Shown: piece by piece, positions 39,493-48,933 of the stretch
How positions within the stretch are numbered: the stretch's first letter is position 1
Layout: each line of letters begins with the position of its first letter
DNA from: Stygiobacter sp.
GTDB taxonomy: Bacteria > Pseudomonadota > Alphaproteobacteria > Rhodospirillales > Magnetospirillaceae
DNA length: 64,000 nt
Assembly (NCBI GenBank): GCA_006218045.1
Contig: VBWB01000016.1
Coordinates: forward strand, 144,929 to 208,928
Reading direction: 5' to 3'
The notes under the pieces: model-generated
Told to the model about the DNA's origin: nothing
Seen by the model: only the letters and a program-made list of their open reading frames with translations
Databases searched by the model: none
Position numbers and translations under genes: made by a program

Positions 39493-40767
39493 ATGAAGTT
39501 CAACCGGATTCTTGGCGCCGGACTGTTCGCCACCGCCACCGCCCTACCCATGCTGGCGCAAGCCGCCGAAGACACCATCAAGGTCGGCGTGCTGCATTCG
39601 CTGTCGGGCACCATGGCCATTTCCGAAACCACCTTGAAGGACACCGTCCTGATGATGGTTGACGACATCAACAAGAAGGGCGGCCTGCTCGGCAAGAAGG
39701 TTGAAGCGGTGGTGGTCGATCCGGCCTCCAACTGGCCGCTGTTCGCCGAAAAGGCCCAGGAATTGTTGGAAAAGGAAAAGGTCGCCGCCGTGTTCGGCTG
39801 CTGGACCTCGGTGTCGCGCAAGTCGGTGCTGCCGGTGTTCGAGAAGATGAACGGCCTGCTGTTCTATCCGGTGCAGTACGAGGGCGAGGAAAGCTCGCGC
39901 AACGTCTTCTACACCGGTGCCGCGCCCAATCAGCAGGCCATCCCCGCCGTCGATTACCTGATGAGCAAGGATGGCGGCGAAGTGAAGCGTTGGGTGCTGG
40001 CCGGCACCGATTACGTCTATCCGCGCACCACCAACAAGATTTTGGAAGCCTATCTGAAGTCCAAGGGCGTGGCGCCAGCGGACATCATGATCAACTATAC
40101 CCCGTTCGGGCATAGCGATTGGCAGACCATCGTCGCCGACATCAAGAAGTTCGGCACCGCCGGCAAGAAAACCGCCGTGGTCTCCACCATCAACGGCGAC
40201 GCCAACGTGCCGTTCTACAAGGAACTGGCCAATCTCGGCGTCAAGGCCGACCAGATCCCGGTCGTCGCCTTCTCGGTCGGCGAAGAGGAACTGGCCGGTA
40301 TCGACACCAAGAATCTGGTCGGTCATCTGGCCGCCTGGAACTACTTCCAGTCGGTGAAGAGCCCCGAAAACGACGCCTTCATCAAGCAGTGGCAGACCTT
40401 CATCAAGAGCCCCAAGCGCGTCACCAACGACCCCATGGAAGCCACCTATATCGGCTTCAAGATGTGGACCCAGGCCGTGCAACAGGCCGGCAGCACCAAC
40501 GTCGACGCCGTGCGTCAGGCCATGTACGGCCAGCAGGTCAAGAACCTGACCGGCGGCACCGCCGTAATGAACACCAACCACCACCTGTCCAAGCCGGTGT
40601 TCATCGGCGAAATCCAGGCCAACGGCCAGTTGCAGACCGTGTGGAAGACCAAGGACGTCATCAAGGCCGACGCCTGGAGCCCCTATATCCCGGAAAGCGC
40701 CAAGCTGACCGCCAACTGGACCTATCCGTGGGTGTGCGGCAACTGCACCGAGCCCAAGTTCAAGTAA
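39493..40767 (+). CDS. urtA: Urea ABC transporter substrate-binding protein
   Basis: A signal peptide (cleavage after AQA) precedes a branched-chain-amino-acid-type binding fold. The start DTIKVGVLHSLSGTMAISE, the FGCWTSVSRKSVLPV block and the C-terminal YPWVCGNC are diagnostic for UrtA. It captures urea in the periplasm for UrtBCDE. It is the first gene of the urea operon and is followed by a strong hairpin. Confidence 0.96.
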   Translation: MKFNRILGAGLFATATALPMLAQAAEDTIKVGVLHSLSGTMAISETTLKDTVLMMVDDINKKGGLLGKKVEAVVVDPASNWPLFAEKAQELLEKEKVAAVFGCWTSVSRKSVLPVFEKMNGLLFYPVQYEGEESSRNVFYTGAAPNQQAIPAVDYLMSKDGGEVKRWVLAGTDYVYPRTTNKILEAYLKSKGVAPADIMINYTPFGHSDWQTIVADIKKFGTAGKKTAVVSTINGDANVPFYKELANLGVKADQIPVVAFSVGEEELAGIDTKNLVGHLAAWNYFQSVKSPENDAFIKQWQTFIKSPKRVTNDPMEATYIGFKMWTQAVQQAGSTNVDAVRQAMYGQQVKNLTGGTAVMNTNHHLSKPVFIGEIQANGQLQTVWKTKDVIKADAWSPYIPESAKLTANWTYPWVCGNCTEPKFK

Positions 40768-40775
40768 GCCTGCCC

Positions 40776-40806
40776 GACCGGCCCCCGCCCGGGGGCCGGT
40801 CTTTTT
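40776..40806 (+). terminator. Hairpin between urtA and urtB
   Basis: GACCGGCCCCC and GGGGGCCGGTC form an 11-bp stem with a 4-nt loop followed by TTTTT. Placed 8 bp after urtA, it probably makes urtA mRNA more abundant than the downstream genes. Confidence 0.85.
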
Positions 40807-40822
40807 CCCGCCGGGGGTGCCC

Positions 40823-42409
40823 ATGCGTGCGTTCCACCTGATCCTTGCCTTGGCCGCGCTGCTGCTGGCGGCGCCCGCCGCCCGCGCCGACGATGCCTTC
40901 GCTCAAGCCCTCGGCGCCCTTAATGCCGAATCCTATGCCGACAAGATCAATGCCGCCGAGGCCCTGGCCGCCCTGGGCGACGGTCGCGCCGCGCAAGTCC
41001 TCGACGCCTTGGCCGATGGCCGCCTGATGGTCGCCGCTGGCGGCGCCATCCTGATCGACCGGGGCGGCAGCTATGCCGACCCGATCAGCGGCCAGATCGT
41101 CACCGCCCAGGCCGATGCCATCACCGTCAACAACCGTCTGCGGAGCGTGGCGCGGGCCGCCGCCGGCCGGTTGGCCCTGTTCAGCCCCGACGCCGCCGCC
41201 CGCAAATCGGCGGTCGAGGCGATCATGAATTCCCCCGGCCCCGAGGCCGCCGACATGGTGCGGGCCGCCCTGGCCAAGGAATTCGATGACAGCGTCAAGG
41301 CGGCCATGATCACCGCCCTGGCCAGCCTGGATTTGACCAGCGCCGATCCGGCCCGCCGGTTGGACGCGGTCAGGCAATTGGCCGATTCCTCCGACCCGTC
41401 GGTACGTAGCCAGATCGAAACCCTGCTGCAAACGGAAACCGATGCCAGCGTGCGGCAGGTGGCGGAAAAGAGCCTGGCCTCCATCCAGTTCCGCGTCACC
41501 CTCATGGGCTTCGTCGCCAATCTGTTCCAGGGACTGTCCTTAGGCAGCGTGCTGCTGTTGGCCGCCATCGGTCTGGCCGTCACCTTCGGCGTCATGGGCG
41601 TCATCAACATGGCCCATGGCGAGATGATCATGCTGGGCGCCTATACCACCTTTGCCGTGCAGCAGCTGTTCCGCGCTTTACTGCCGCCCGATCTGGTCGA
41701 CCTTTATCTGGTCGCCGCCATCCCCGCCGCCTTCGTCGTCACCGCCTTGGTCGGCATGGGGCTGGAGCGGGGCATCATCCGTTTCCTCTATGGTCGTCCG
41801 CTGGAAACCATGCTGGCCACCTGGGGCATCTCGCTGGTGCTGCAACAGGTGGTGCGCCAGATTTTCGGCGCCACCAATATGGAAGTGGCCAACCCGGCTT
41901 GGATGACCGGCGGCTGGGAACTGGCCGGCGGCTTCACCCTGACCTACAACCGCGTCATCATCATCTTCTTTTGTCTGGCCGTCCTGGGCGGGCTGGCGGC
42001 ATTGCTGCGCTGGTCCAGCTTCGGCCTGCACATGCGCGCGGTGACCCAGAACCGCCCGATGGCGGCGGCCATGGGCATTCCCACCGGCCGCGTCGACGCG
42101 CTGACCTTCGGCCTGGGGTCGGGGATCGCCGGCATCGCCGGGGTGGCGCTGTCGCAAATCGGCAATGTCAGCCCCAATCTGGGCCAGGCCTATATCGTCG
42201 ATTCGTTCATGGTCGTGGTCTTCGGCGGCGTCGGCAGCCTGTGGGGCACCCTGGTCGGCGCCGTGTCCCTGGGCGTGGTCAACAAGTTCCTGGAACCCTA
42301 TGCCGGGGCCATGCTGGGCAAGATACTGGTGCTGGTCTTCATCATCCTGTTCATCCAAAAGCGCCCGCGCGGCTTGTTCGCGCTCAAGGGCCGCTCGGTG
42401 GAATCGTAA
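40823..42409 (+). CDS. urtB: Urea ABC transporter permease UrtB
   Basis: A signal-like N-terminus and a roughly 200-residue helical, alanine-rich extension (DAFAQALGALNAESYADK) come first; this extension is typical of UrtB. A LivH-type permease follows with GVINMAHGEMIMLGAY and VFGGVGSLWGTLVG. Its 528 aa is normal for UrtB. The ATG at 40823 has CGGGGGTG upstream; a GTG at 40817 is possible. Confidence 0.94.
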   Translation: MRAFHLILALAALLLAAPAARADDAFAQALGALNAESYADKINAAEALAALGDGRAAQVLDALADGRLMVAAGGAILIDRGGSYADPISGQIVTAQADAITVNNRLRSVARAAAGRLALFSPDAAARKSAVEAIMNSPGPEAADMVRAALAKEFDDSVKAAMITALASLDLTSADPARRLDAVRQLADSSDPSVRSQIETLLQTETDASVRQVAEKSLASIQFRVTLMGFVANLFQGLSLGSVLLLAAIGLAVTFGVMGVINMAHGEMIMLGAYTTFAVQQLFRALLPPDLVDLYLVAAIPAAFVVTALVGMGLERGIIRFLYGRPLETMLATWGISLVLQQVVRQIFGATNMEVANPAWMTGGWELAGGFTLTYNRVIIIFFCLAVLGGLAALLRWSSFGLHMRAVTQNRPMAAAMGIPTGRVDALTFGLGSGIAGIAGVALSQIGNVSPNLGQAYIVDSFMVVVFGGVGSLWGTLVGAVSLGVVNKFLEPYAGAMLGKILVLVFIILFIQKRPRGLFALKGRSVES

Positions 42410-42421
42410 GGGGGCGCCGTC

Positions 42422-43531
42422 ATGCATTCCATCTTGAACCCCGCCCGACGCGGCTTCTGGTTCGGCTTCATCGGTTTGGGCGCGCTGTTCCTGCTGGTCA
42501 TTCCGGGGCTGAACCTGCTGGTCCCCGTCGAATCCGCCCTGCATGTGCCCAATTACATGGTCACCTTGATCGGCAAGTATCTGTGTTACGCCATCCTGGC
42601 CATGGCCATGAATCTGGTATGGGGCTATTGCGGCGTCTTGTCCCTGGGCCATGGCGCCTTTTTCGCCCTGGGCGGCTATGCCATGGGCATGTACATGATG
42701 CGCGCCATCGGCACCCGTGGGTCATACGGCAATGCCGAATTGCCCGATTTCATGGTGTTCCTGAACTGGAAGGAATTGCCGTGGTTCTGGTATGGCTTCG
42801 ACAATTTCGCCTTCGCCCTGTTGATGGTCATGCTCATCCCCGGCGTGCTCGCCTTCATCTTCGGCTGGCTGGCCTTTCGCTCGCGCATCAACGGCGTTTA
42901 CCTGTCCATCGTCACCCAGGCCATGACCTATGCCCTGATGCTGGCCTTCTTCCGCAACGAAATGGGCTTCGGCGGCAATAACGGCCTGACCGATTTCAAG
43001 GACATCCTCGGCTTCGATCTGTCGCAATCCTCGACCAAGCTGGGGCTTTACTGGCTGACCGCCTTGCTGCTGGGCGCCACCTTCCTGGTGGTGCGCTTCA
43101 TCGCCGCCTCCAAGCTGGGCCGGGTGATGATGGCGGTACGCGATGCCGAAAGCCGGGTGCGCTTTTTGGGCTATTCGGTCACCGGGGTCAAATTGTTCGC
43201 CTTCACCGTCTCGGCGGTGCTGGCCGGCATCGCCGGCGCGCTCTACGTGCCGCAAGTCGGCATCATCAACCCGTCGGAATTTTCCCCCGCCAATTCCATC
43301 GAAATCGCCATCTGGGTGGCGGTGGGCGGACGCGGCACCCTGCTGGGGCCGGTCGTGGGCGCCTTCGCCGTCAACGGCGCCAAGACCTGGCTGACCGGTG
43401 CGGCGCCGGAATTGTGGCTGTTCGCCCTGGGCGCGCTGTTCATCATCGTCACCCTGGCCTTGCCCAAGGGGCTGGTTGGATTGTGGGCCGATTTGCGAGC
43501 ACGGACGGCCAAGGAGAACGCCCATGACTGA
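42422..43531 (+). CDS. urtC: Urea ABC transporter permease UrtC
   Basis: The 369-aa LivM-type permease has multiple membrane helices, WGYCGVLSLGHGAFFALGGY near residue 60 and VGGRGTLLGPVVGAFAVNG near the end, both typical of UrtC. It pairs with UrtB to form the urea channel. It starts 12 bp after urtB and overlaps urtD by 8 bp. Confidence 0.95.
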   Translation: MHSILNPARRGFWFGFIGLGALFLLVIPGLNLLVPVESALHVPNYMVTLIGKYLCYAILAMAMNLVWGYCGVLSLGHGAFFALGGYAMGMYMMRAIGTRGSYGNAELPDFMVFLNWKELPWFWYGFDNFAFALLMVMLIPGVLAFIFGWLAFRSRINGVYLSIVTQAMTYALMLAFFRNEMGFGGNNGLTDFKDILGFDLSQSSTKLGLYWLTALLLGATFLVVRFIAASKLGRVMMAVRDAESRVRFLGYSVTGVKLFAFTVSAVLAGIAGALYVPQVGIINPSEFSPANSIEIAIWVAVGGRGTLLGPVVGAFAVNGAKTWLTGAAPELWLFALGALFIIVTLALPKGLVGLWADLRARTAKENAHD

Positions 43532-44318
43532 CGACATCCTGATGGACGAACCGCGCGGCCCCGGCATGGCCACCCCCGGTTCCATCCTGTACGTGGACAG
43601 CGTCACCGTCAGCTTCGACGGCTTTCGCGCGCTGAACGAATTGTCATTGATCATCGAGCCGGGCGAGCTGCGCACCATCATCGGCCCCAACGGTGCCGGC
43701 AAAACCACCATGATGGACGTCATCACCGGCAAGACCCGCCCCGACCAGGGCGACGTGTTGTTCGACGGCGGTGTCGATCTGACCCGGCTGACCGAGGACC
43801 AGATCGCCAATTTGGGCATCGGTCGCAAGTTCCAGAAGCCCACGGTGTTCGAGCATCTGAGCGTGTTCGAGAATCTGGAACTGGCGCTGAAATGCAAGCG
43901 TGACACTCTGACCACCTTGTTGTTCCGCTTGAACGGCGAACAACGCGACCGCATCGATCAGGTGCTGGGCACCATTGGCTTGCAGGACAAGGTGAGGATG
44001 CAGGCCGGCGCGTTGTCGCATGGGCAAAAGCAATGGCTGGAAATCGGCATGCTGCTGATGCAGGACCAACGCCTGCTGCTGCTGGACGAACCGGTGGCCG
44101 GCATGACCGATGCCGAGACCGAAGCAACCGCCGCCTTGATTCTGGAACTGCATAAAGACCCCCACCATTCGCTGGTGGTGGTCGAGCACGACATGGAATT
44201 CGTCCGCGCCCTGGGCGCGCGGGTGACGGTGCTGCACGAAGGGTCGGTGCTGGCCGAGGGCTCGCTGGACGCGGTCCAGGCCAATGCCAAGGTCGTCGAA
44301 GTCTATCTGGGGCGCTGA
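43524..44318 (+). CDS. urtD: Urea ABC transporter ATPase UrtD
   Basis: Walker A is GPNGAGKTT, followed by the LivG-type IGRKFQKPTVFEHLSVFENLE, a divergent signature LSHGQKQWLEIGM, and LLLDEPVAGM. The LSHGQKQWLEI form is typical of UrtD. The ATG at 43524 follows AAGGAG and overlaps urtC. It energises urea uptake together with UrtE. Confidence 0.95.
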   Translation: MTDDILMDEPRGPGMATPGSILYVDSVTVSFDGFRALNELSLIIEPGELRTIIGPNGAGKTTMMDVITGKTRPDQGDVLFDGGVDLTRLTEDQIANLGIGRKFQKPTVFEHLSVFENLELALKCKRDTLTTLLFRLNGEQRDRIDQVLGTIGLQDKVRMQAGALSHGQKQWLEIGMLLMQDQRLLLLDEPVAGMTDAETEATAALILELHKDPHHSLVVVEHDMEFVRALGARVTVLHEGSVLAEGSLDAVQANAKVVEVYLGR

Positions 44319-44320
44319 TC

Positions 44321-45031
44321 ATGCTGATGGTGGAAAACATCAATCTCTATTACGGCGCCAGCCACGCTTTGCGCGGCGTATCGCTGAAGGCGGCCAAGGG
44401 CCGGGTCACCTGCGTGCTGGGCCGTAACGGCGTCGGCAAGACCAGCCTGATGCGGGCGATCATGGGCCAGCAGGCGGTCAGAAGCGGCGCGGTGCAGTGG
44501 GAAGGCGCCGACATCACCACCCTGCCCGCCTACGAACGCGCCAGGGCCGGCATCGGCTTCGTCCCCCAGGGCCGCGAGATTTTCGCCCGTCTGAGCGTGC
44601 GCGAGAACCTGGAAACCGGCTTCGCCCCGTTGAAGCGGGCCGAGCGCACCATCCCAGCCGAAATCTACGAGCTGTTCCCGGTGCTGGCCGACATGCAGGG
44701 TCGTCGCGGCGGCGATCTGTCGGGCGGCCAGCAGCAGCAATTGGCCATCGCCCGCGCCCTGGTCACCCGTCCGCGCCTGTTGATCCTGGACGAACCGACC
44801 GAGGGCATCCAACCTTCCATCATCAAGGATATCGGTCGGGTCATCCGCCTGCTGGCGGAAAACAAGATCAAGGCCTTCGGCGAAATGGCCATCGTTCTGG
44901 TCGAACAATATTTCGACTTCGCCAAGGAATTGGCCGACGATTACGCCGTCATGGACCGGGGCGAGGTGATCCTGGCCGGCGCAACCGCACAGATGGTCGA
45001 GGCCGATGTCCGCAAGCATCTTACCGTCTGA
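44321..45031 (+). CDS. urtE: Urea ABC transporter ATPase UrtE
   Basis: Walker A is GRNGVGKTS, with the LivF-type GFVPQGREIFARLSVRENLE, the signature LSGGQQQQLAIARAL and LLILDEPTEGIQPSII, the last phrase being a UrtE hallmark. It starts 2 bp after urtD. Its end overlaps ureD by 26 bp, so uptake and urease genes are likely one transcript. Confidence 0.95.
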   Translation: MLMVENINLYYGASHALRGVSLKAAKGRVTCVLGRNGVGKTSLMRAIMGQQAVRSGAVQWEGADITTLPAYERARAGIGFVPQGREIFARLSVRENLETGFAPLKRAERTIPAEIYELFPVLADMQGRRGGDLSGGQQQQLAIARALVTRPRLLILDEPTEGIQPSIIKDIGRVIRLLAENKIKAFGEMAIVLVEQYFDFAKELADDYAVMDRGEVILAGATAQMVEADVRKHLTV

Positions 45032-45857
45032 CCCGGAACTTTCCCGCATGCATGGCCGGGCCGAGTTGGGCTTCGTCCATGTGGACGGGGCCGACCGGCT
45101 GGCGCATCTGTACCAGCGCGCCCCCTTGCGCGTGCTGTTCCCCGACCCGCCGGCGGACGAGCCGCCGCAGGCCGCCCTGGTCACCACCTCGGGCGGGCTG
45201 GCCGGCGGCGATGTGCTGGAGCTGTCCGTCCATGCCGGCCCCCGAGCCCGCGCTTTGGTGGTGGGCAGCGCCGCCGAGAAGGTCTATCGCTCCACCGGAG
45301 CCGATACCGTGATGGATGTGCGCCTGACCGTCGATGACGGCGCCCGGCTGGAATATCTGCCGCAGGAAACCATCCTGTTCGACGGCGCCCGGCTGCGCCG
45401 CGCCACCCGCATCGACGCCCATGCCACGGCCCGCGTGCTGGCCGGCGAAATACTGGTGTTCGGGCGGACGGCAAGGGGTGAGCGTCTGCATACCGGCCTG
45501 TTGCGCGAAGCCTGGGAAATCCGCCGTGCCGGGCGGCTGGTCTGGGCCGACGCCCTGCATGTGGACACTGATCTGCGCGCGGTTCTTGATGCCGCCGCCG
45601 GCTTTGACGGCGCGGTGGCCGCGGCCTCTTTGGTCTTGCTCACCGACGAGCCGGCTGATTTGCGCGACCAGATCCGCGCTGATCATGGCGATTATGCCGG
45701 GCGCTTCGGTGCCGGCATCGTCAACGGCGTGCTGGTGGCGCGCTGGCTCGACCGCGACGCCCAATCCTTGCGCGCGGCCTTCGGCCAGACCTGGAAAACA
45801 TTGCGGCATCATGCCTTGGCCCTGCCGGCCCGATTGCCGCGTCTGTGGGATATTTGA
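45006..45857 (+). CDS. ureD: Urease accessory protein UreD
   Basis: The protein carries the UreD pattern: RAPLRVLFPDP, VTTSGGLAGGDVL, AAEKVYRS and LEYLPQETILFDGARL. It is the scaffold on which UreF and UreG dock to load nickel into urease. Starting at 45006 overlaps urtE by 26 bp; an ATG at 45048 is an alternative that leaves only a short gap. Its length of about 280 aa fits. Confidence 0.94.
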   Translation: MSASILPSDPELSRMHGRAELGFVHVDGADRLAHLYQRAPLRVLFPDPPADEPPQAALVTTSGGLAGGDVLELSVHAGPRARALVVGSAAEKVYRSTGADTVMDVRLTVDDGARLEYLPQETILFDGARLRRATRIDAHATARVLAGEILVFGRTARGERLHTGLLREAWEIRRAGRLVWADALHVDTDLRAVLDAAAGFDGAVAAASLVLLTDEPADLRDQIRADHGDYAGRFGAGIVNGVLVARWLDRDAQSLRAAFGQTWKTLRHHALALPARLPRLWDI

Positions 45858-45872
45858 GGGGGGAGAACGACC

Positions 45873-46175
45873 ATGAACCTGAGCCCGAGGGAAAAGGACA
45901 AGCTGCTGGTGGCCATGGCCGCCATGGTGGCGCGGCGGCGGCTGGAGCGCGGCGTCTTGCTCAACTACCCGGAAGCGGTGGCCCTGATCACCGATTTCGT
46001 CGTCGAAGGCGCGCGTGACGGTCGCCCGGTGGCCGAACTGATGGCGGCGGGGGCAAGCGTGCTGACCCGCGCCCAGGTCATGGACGGCATCGCTGAGATG
46101 ATCCACGAAATCCAGGTGGAAGCCACCTTCCCCGACGGCACCAAACTGGTGACCGTCCACAACCCCATCCGTTAG
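45873..46175 (+). CDS. ureA: Urease gamma subunit
   Basis: The 100-aa protein starts [20 protein letters not shown] and contains [13 protein letters not shown], the standard UreA sequence. It forms the urease trimer with UreB and UreC. The ribosome binding site is GGGGGGAG. It lies 15 bp after ureD. Confidence 0.97.
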   Translation: MNLSPREKDKLLVAMAAMVARRRLERGVLLNYPEAVALITDFVVEGARDGRPVAELMAAGASVLTRAQVMDGIAEMIHEIQVEATFPDGTKLVTVHNPIR

Positions 46176-46184
46176 GGGGCGGCC

Positions 46185-46493
46185 ATGATCCCAGGCGAAA
46201 TCATCACCCAGCCGGGCAGCATCGACCTCAATGCCGGGCGCTCGACCCTTACGGTCGAAGTGGCCAATACCGGCGACCGCCCGATCCAGGTGGGCAGCCA
46301 TTACCATTTCTTTGAAACCAACGCGGCCCTGTCCTTCGACCGGGCCAAGACCAAGGGCTATCGCCTGGACATCCCCGCCGGCACCGCCACCCGCTTCGAG
46401 CCGGGCCAGACCCGCAAGGTTACCCTGGTCGCCTATGCCGGCACCGGCGAGGTCTGGGGCTTCAACGGTTTGGTCAACGGACCATTGAAGTGA
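46185..46493 (+). CDS. ureB: Urease beta subunit
   Basis: The 102-aa protein starts [19 protein letters not shown], with the [10 protein letters not shown] and [14 protein letters not shown] blocks conserved in UreB. It is a structural beta-sheet subunit. A short gene flanked by inverted repeats begins right after its stop, separating it from ureC. Confidence 0.97.
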   Translation: MIPGEIITQPGSIDLNAGRSTLTVEVANTGDRPIQVGSHYHFFETNAALSFDRAKTKGYRLDIPAGTATRFEPGQTRKVTLVAYAGTGEVWGFNGLVNGPLK

Positions 46494-46500
46494 CGACAAG

Positions 46501-46937
46501 AATGAACACGAATGAACACGAAAATGGGCGAATGCCCCTGCCTCCTGAGGTCGAGGATGCGACACATCGCATCATTGGTGCGGCACTCGAGGTCTCCAAT
46601 GTTCTTGGGACCGGCTTTTTGGAAGCGGTCTACCGGCGCGCTCTTCTGACGGAATTAAAACTTCGTGGACTGACCGCCGTCGAGGAGGTCCGTTTCACCA
46701 TCAACTACAAGGGCGACACCGTCGGCACCTATGTCGCCGATTTGGTCGTCGTCCAATCCGTTATCGTCGAATTGAAAGCCGTCTCAGCTTTGGACCGGAC
46801 GCATACCGGGCAAGTGCTGAACTACCTGCGTGCCAGCGGTTTACTCGTCGGTTTGCTGTTCAATTTCGGTCAAGCAAAGTTGGAAATGAAACGGGTGCGC
46901 ACATGAGAAAACCCATTCGTGTTCATTCGTGTTCATT
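46501..46937. mobile_element. GxxExxY gene cassette with perfect 22-bp inverted ends
   Basis: Bases 46501-46522 are the exact reverse complement of 46916-46937; both are made of AATGAACACGA units. With nearby partial matches the arms extend to about 29 bp. Between them lies only the GxxExxY gene. The unit is placed exactly between ureB and ureC without disturbing either frame. Confidence 0.6.
46502..46906 (+). CDS. GxxExxY family protein (predicted nuclease-fold)
   Basis: The 134-aa protein starts [12 protein letters not shown]; these codons are the left inverted repeat. It contains [21 protein letters not shown] (the GxxExxY motif), [18 protein letters not shown] (a PD-(D/E)XK-like D..ExK core) and [19 protein letters not shown]. 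The family is widespread and of unproven function. A GTG at 46490 overlapping ureB is an alternative start. It has no link to urea chemistry, so its place in the operon is probably accidental. Confidence 0.85.
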   Translation: MNTNEHENGRMPLPPEVEDATHRIIGAALEVSNVLGTGFLEAVYRRALLTELKLRGLTAVEEVRFTINYKGDTVGTYVADLVVVQSVIVELKAVSALDRTHTGQVLNYLRASGLLVGLLFNFGQAKLEMKRVRT

Positions 46938-46967
46938 CGTGTCGGCTTAATCCAGGGGGAAGCAGTC

Positions 46968-48674
46968 ATGGCTTACAAAATCGAACGCAAGGCCTATGCC
47001 GCCATGTTCGGGCCGACCATCGGCGACCGCGTGCGCCTGGGCGACACCAACCTTTTGATCGAGGTGGAACAGGATTTCACCATCTATGGCGAGGAAGTCA
47101 AATTCGGCGGCGGCAAGGTCATCCGCGACGGCATGGGCCAGTCGCAGGCGTCACGCGCCCAAGGGGCGGTGGACACCGTCATCACCAACGCCCTGATCCT
47201 CGACCATTGGGGCATCGTCAAGGCCGATATCGGCCTGAAGGACGGGCGCATCCATGCCATCGGCAAGGCCGGTAACCCCGATATCCAGCCGGGCGTCACC
47301 ATCATCGTCGGACCGGGAACCGAGGTGATCGCCGGCGAAGGCCGCATCGTCACCGCCGGCGGCATCGACGCCCATATCCATTTCATCTGCCCGCAACAGG
47401 CCGACGACGCGCTTTATTCCGGTGTGACCACGCTTCTGGGCGGCGGCACCGGCCCGGCGGAAGGCACCAACGCCACCACCTGCACCCCCGGCCCCTGGCA
47501 TCTGGGCCGCATGCTGCAAGCCGCCGAAGGTCTTCCGGTCAACATCGGCTTTTTCGGCAAGGGCAACGCCACCCGGCCGCAAGCCCTGGTGGAAATGATC
47601 GAGGGCGGCGCCTGCGGCCTGAAACTGCATGAAGACTGGGGCACCACCCCGGCGGCCATCGACGCCTGCCTGTCGGTGGCGGACGAATATGACGTGCAGG
47701 TGGCCATCCACACCGACACCTTGAACGAATCGGGCTTCGTCGAAAACACCGTCGCCGCCTTCAAGGGCCGCACCATCCACGCCTTCCACACCGAAGGCGC
47801 CGGCGGCGGCCATGCTCCCGACATCCTGAAGCTGTGCGGCGTCGCCAACGTATTGCCGTCATCGACCAACCCGACCATGCCGTTCACCGTCAACACGGTG
47901 GACGAGCACCTGGACATGTTGATGGTCTGCCATCACCTGGATGCCCGCATCGCCGAGGATGTGGCCTTCGCCGAAAGCCGCATAAGGCGCGAAACCATCG
48001 CCGCCGAGGACATCCTGCACGATATCGGCGCCATGAGCATGATGAGCTCGGACAGCCAGGCCATGGGCCGCATCGGCGAGGTCATCACCCGGACCTGGCA
48101 GACCGCCCACAAGATGAAGGCGCAGCGGGGCAACCTGCCCGGCGAATCCGGCAACGACAACACCCGCGCCAAGCGCTACATCGCCAAATACACCATCAAC
48201 CCGGCCATCACCCACGGCATCGCGGGCCATGTGGGCAGCGTCGAGGTGGGCAAGCTGGCCGATCTGGTGATCTGGAAACCGGCCTTTTTCGGCGTCAAAC
48301 CCGATCTGGTGCTGAAATGCGGCTCCATCGCCGCCGCCTTGATGGGCGACCCCAATGCATCCATCCCGACGCCGCAGCCGGTGCATTACCGTCCCATGTT
48401 CGCCGGTTTCGGTCGTGCCCTTCAGGCCAGTTCGGTGACCTTCGTCAGTCAGGCGGCGGCCCAACGGGACATCGGGCGGCGACTGTGCCTCGACCGCGCC
48501 CTATTGGCGGTGACCGGCACCCGCGGCTTGGGCAAAGCGGCCATGATCCACAACAACGCCTGCCCGGATATCCAGGTCGACCCGGAAACCTATGAGGTGC
48601 GCGCCGACGGTGAATTGCTGACCTGCGAACCGGCGGCGGAGCTGCCGTTGGCGCAACGGTATTTCCTGTTTTAG
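46968..48674 (+). CDS. ureC: Urease alpha subunit (catalytic)
   Basis: The 568-aa protein carries the nickel-site features: [10 protein letters not shown]219 in [10 protein letters not shown] (the carbamylated lysine), [27 protein letters not shown] and the flap MVCHHLD. It ends [10 protein letters not shown] as usual. It hydrolyses urea to ammonia and CO2. The ATG at 46968 follows AGGGGGAAG; the longer frame to 46929 starts within the inverted repeat and is rejected. Confidence 0.98.
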   Translation: MAYKIERKAYAAMFGPTIGDRVRLGDTNLLIEVEQDFTIYGEEVKFGGGKVIRDGMGQSQASRAQGAVDTVITNALILDHWGIVKADIGLKDGRIHAIGKAGNPDIQPGVTIIVGPGTEVIAGEGRIVTAGGIDAHIHFICPQQADDALYSGVTTLLGGGTGPAEGTNATTCTPGPWHLGRMLQAAEGLPVNIGFFGKGNATRPQALVEMIEGGACGLKLHEDWGTTPAAIDACLSVADEYDVQVAIHTDTLNESGFVENTVAAFKGRTIHAFHTEGAGGGHAPDILKLCGVANVLPSSTNPTMPFTVNTVDEHLDMLMVCHHLDARIAEDVAFAESRIRRETIAAEDILHDIGAMSMMSSDSQAMGRIGEVITRTWQTAHKMKAQRGNLPGESGNDNTRAKRYIAKYTINPAITHGIAGHVGSVEVGKLADLVIWKPAFFGVKPDLVLKCGSIAAALMGDPNASIPTPQPVHYRPMFAGFGRALQASSVTFVSQAAAQRDIGRRLCLDRALLAVTGTRGLGKAAMIHNNACPDIQVDPETYEVRADGELLTCEPAAELPLAQRYFLF

Positions 48675-48710
48675 GAGGCTGTGCTTAATCGGATGCACTG
48701 ATGTTTCAAC

Positions 48711-48795
48711 CGTCGTTCCCGCGCAGGCGGGAACCCAGAGGGTGCACGACTGATTTTTCCGCGACTCCTGGACCCCCGCTTTCGCGGGGGTGACG
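48711..48795. repeat. Paired REP-like palindromes after ureC
   Basis: GTTCCCGC-GCAG-GCGGGAAC (48715-48734) and CCCCCGC-TTTC-GCGGGGG (48773-48790) lie in a larger inverted arrangement bounded by CGTC and GACG. They match the common proteobacterial CGTC.TTCCCGCG..AGCGGG intergenic repeat type. Confidence 0.7.
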
Positions 48796-48816
48796 AAAAA
48801 AGATGGATGAAATGAA

Positions 48817-48910
48817 AACCACAGAGACACAGAGACACAGAGATTACCGGGCAGACGGCACCGTTATTGCCTCAAGGCAGGTATCTCTGTGCCTCTGTGC
48901 CTCTGTGGTT
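48817..48910. repeat. 27-bp inverted repeat of CACAGAGAC units
   Basis: The arms 48817-48843 and 48884-48910 are reverse complements apart from two positions that would form G-U pairs. Each arm is itself three copies of a 9-bp CACAGAGAC-like unit. The 40-bp loop has no gene. It forms a strong hairpin between ureC and ureE. Confidence 0.75.
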
Positions 48911-48933
48911 AAACCCATCTGGTGTACCCACCG

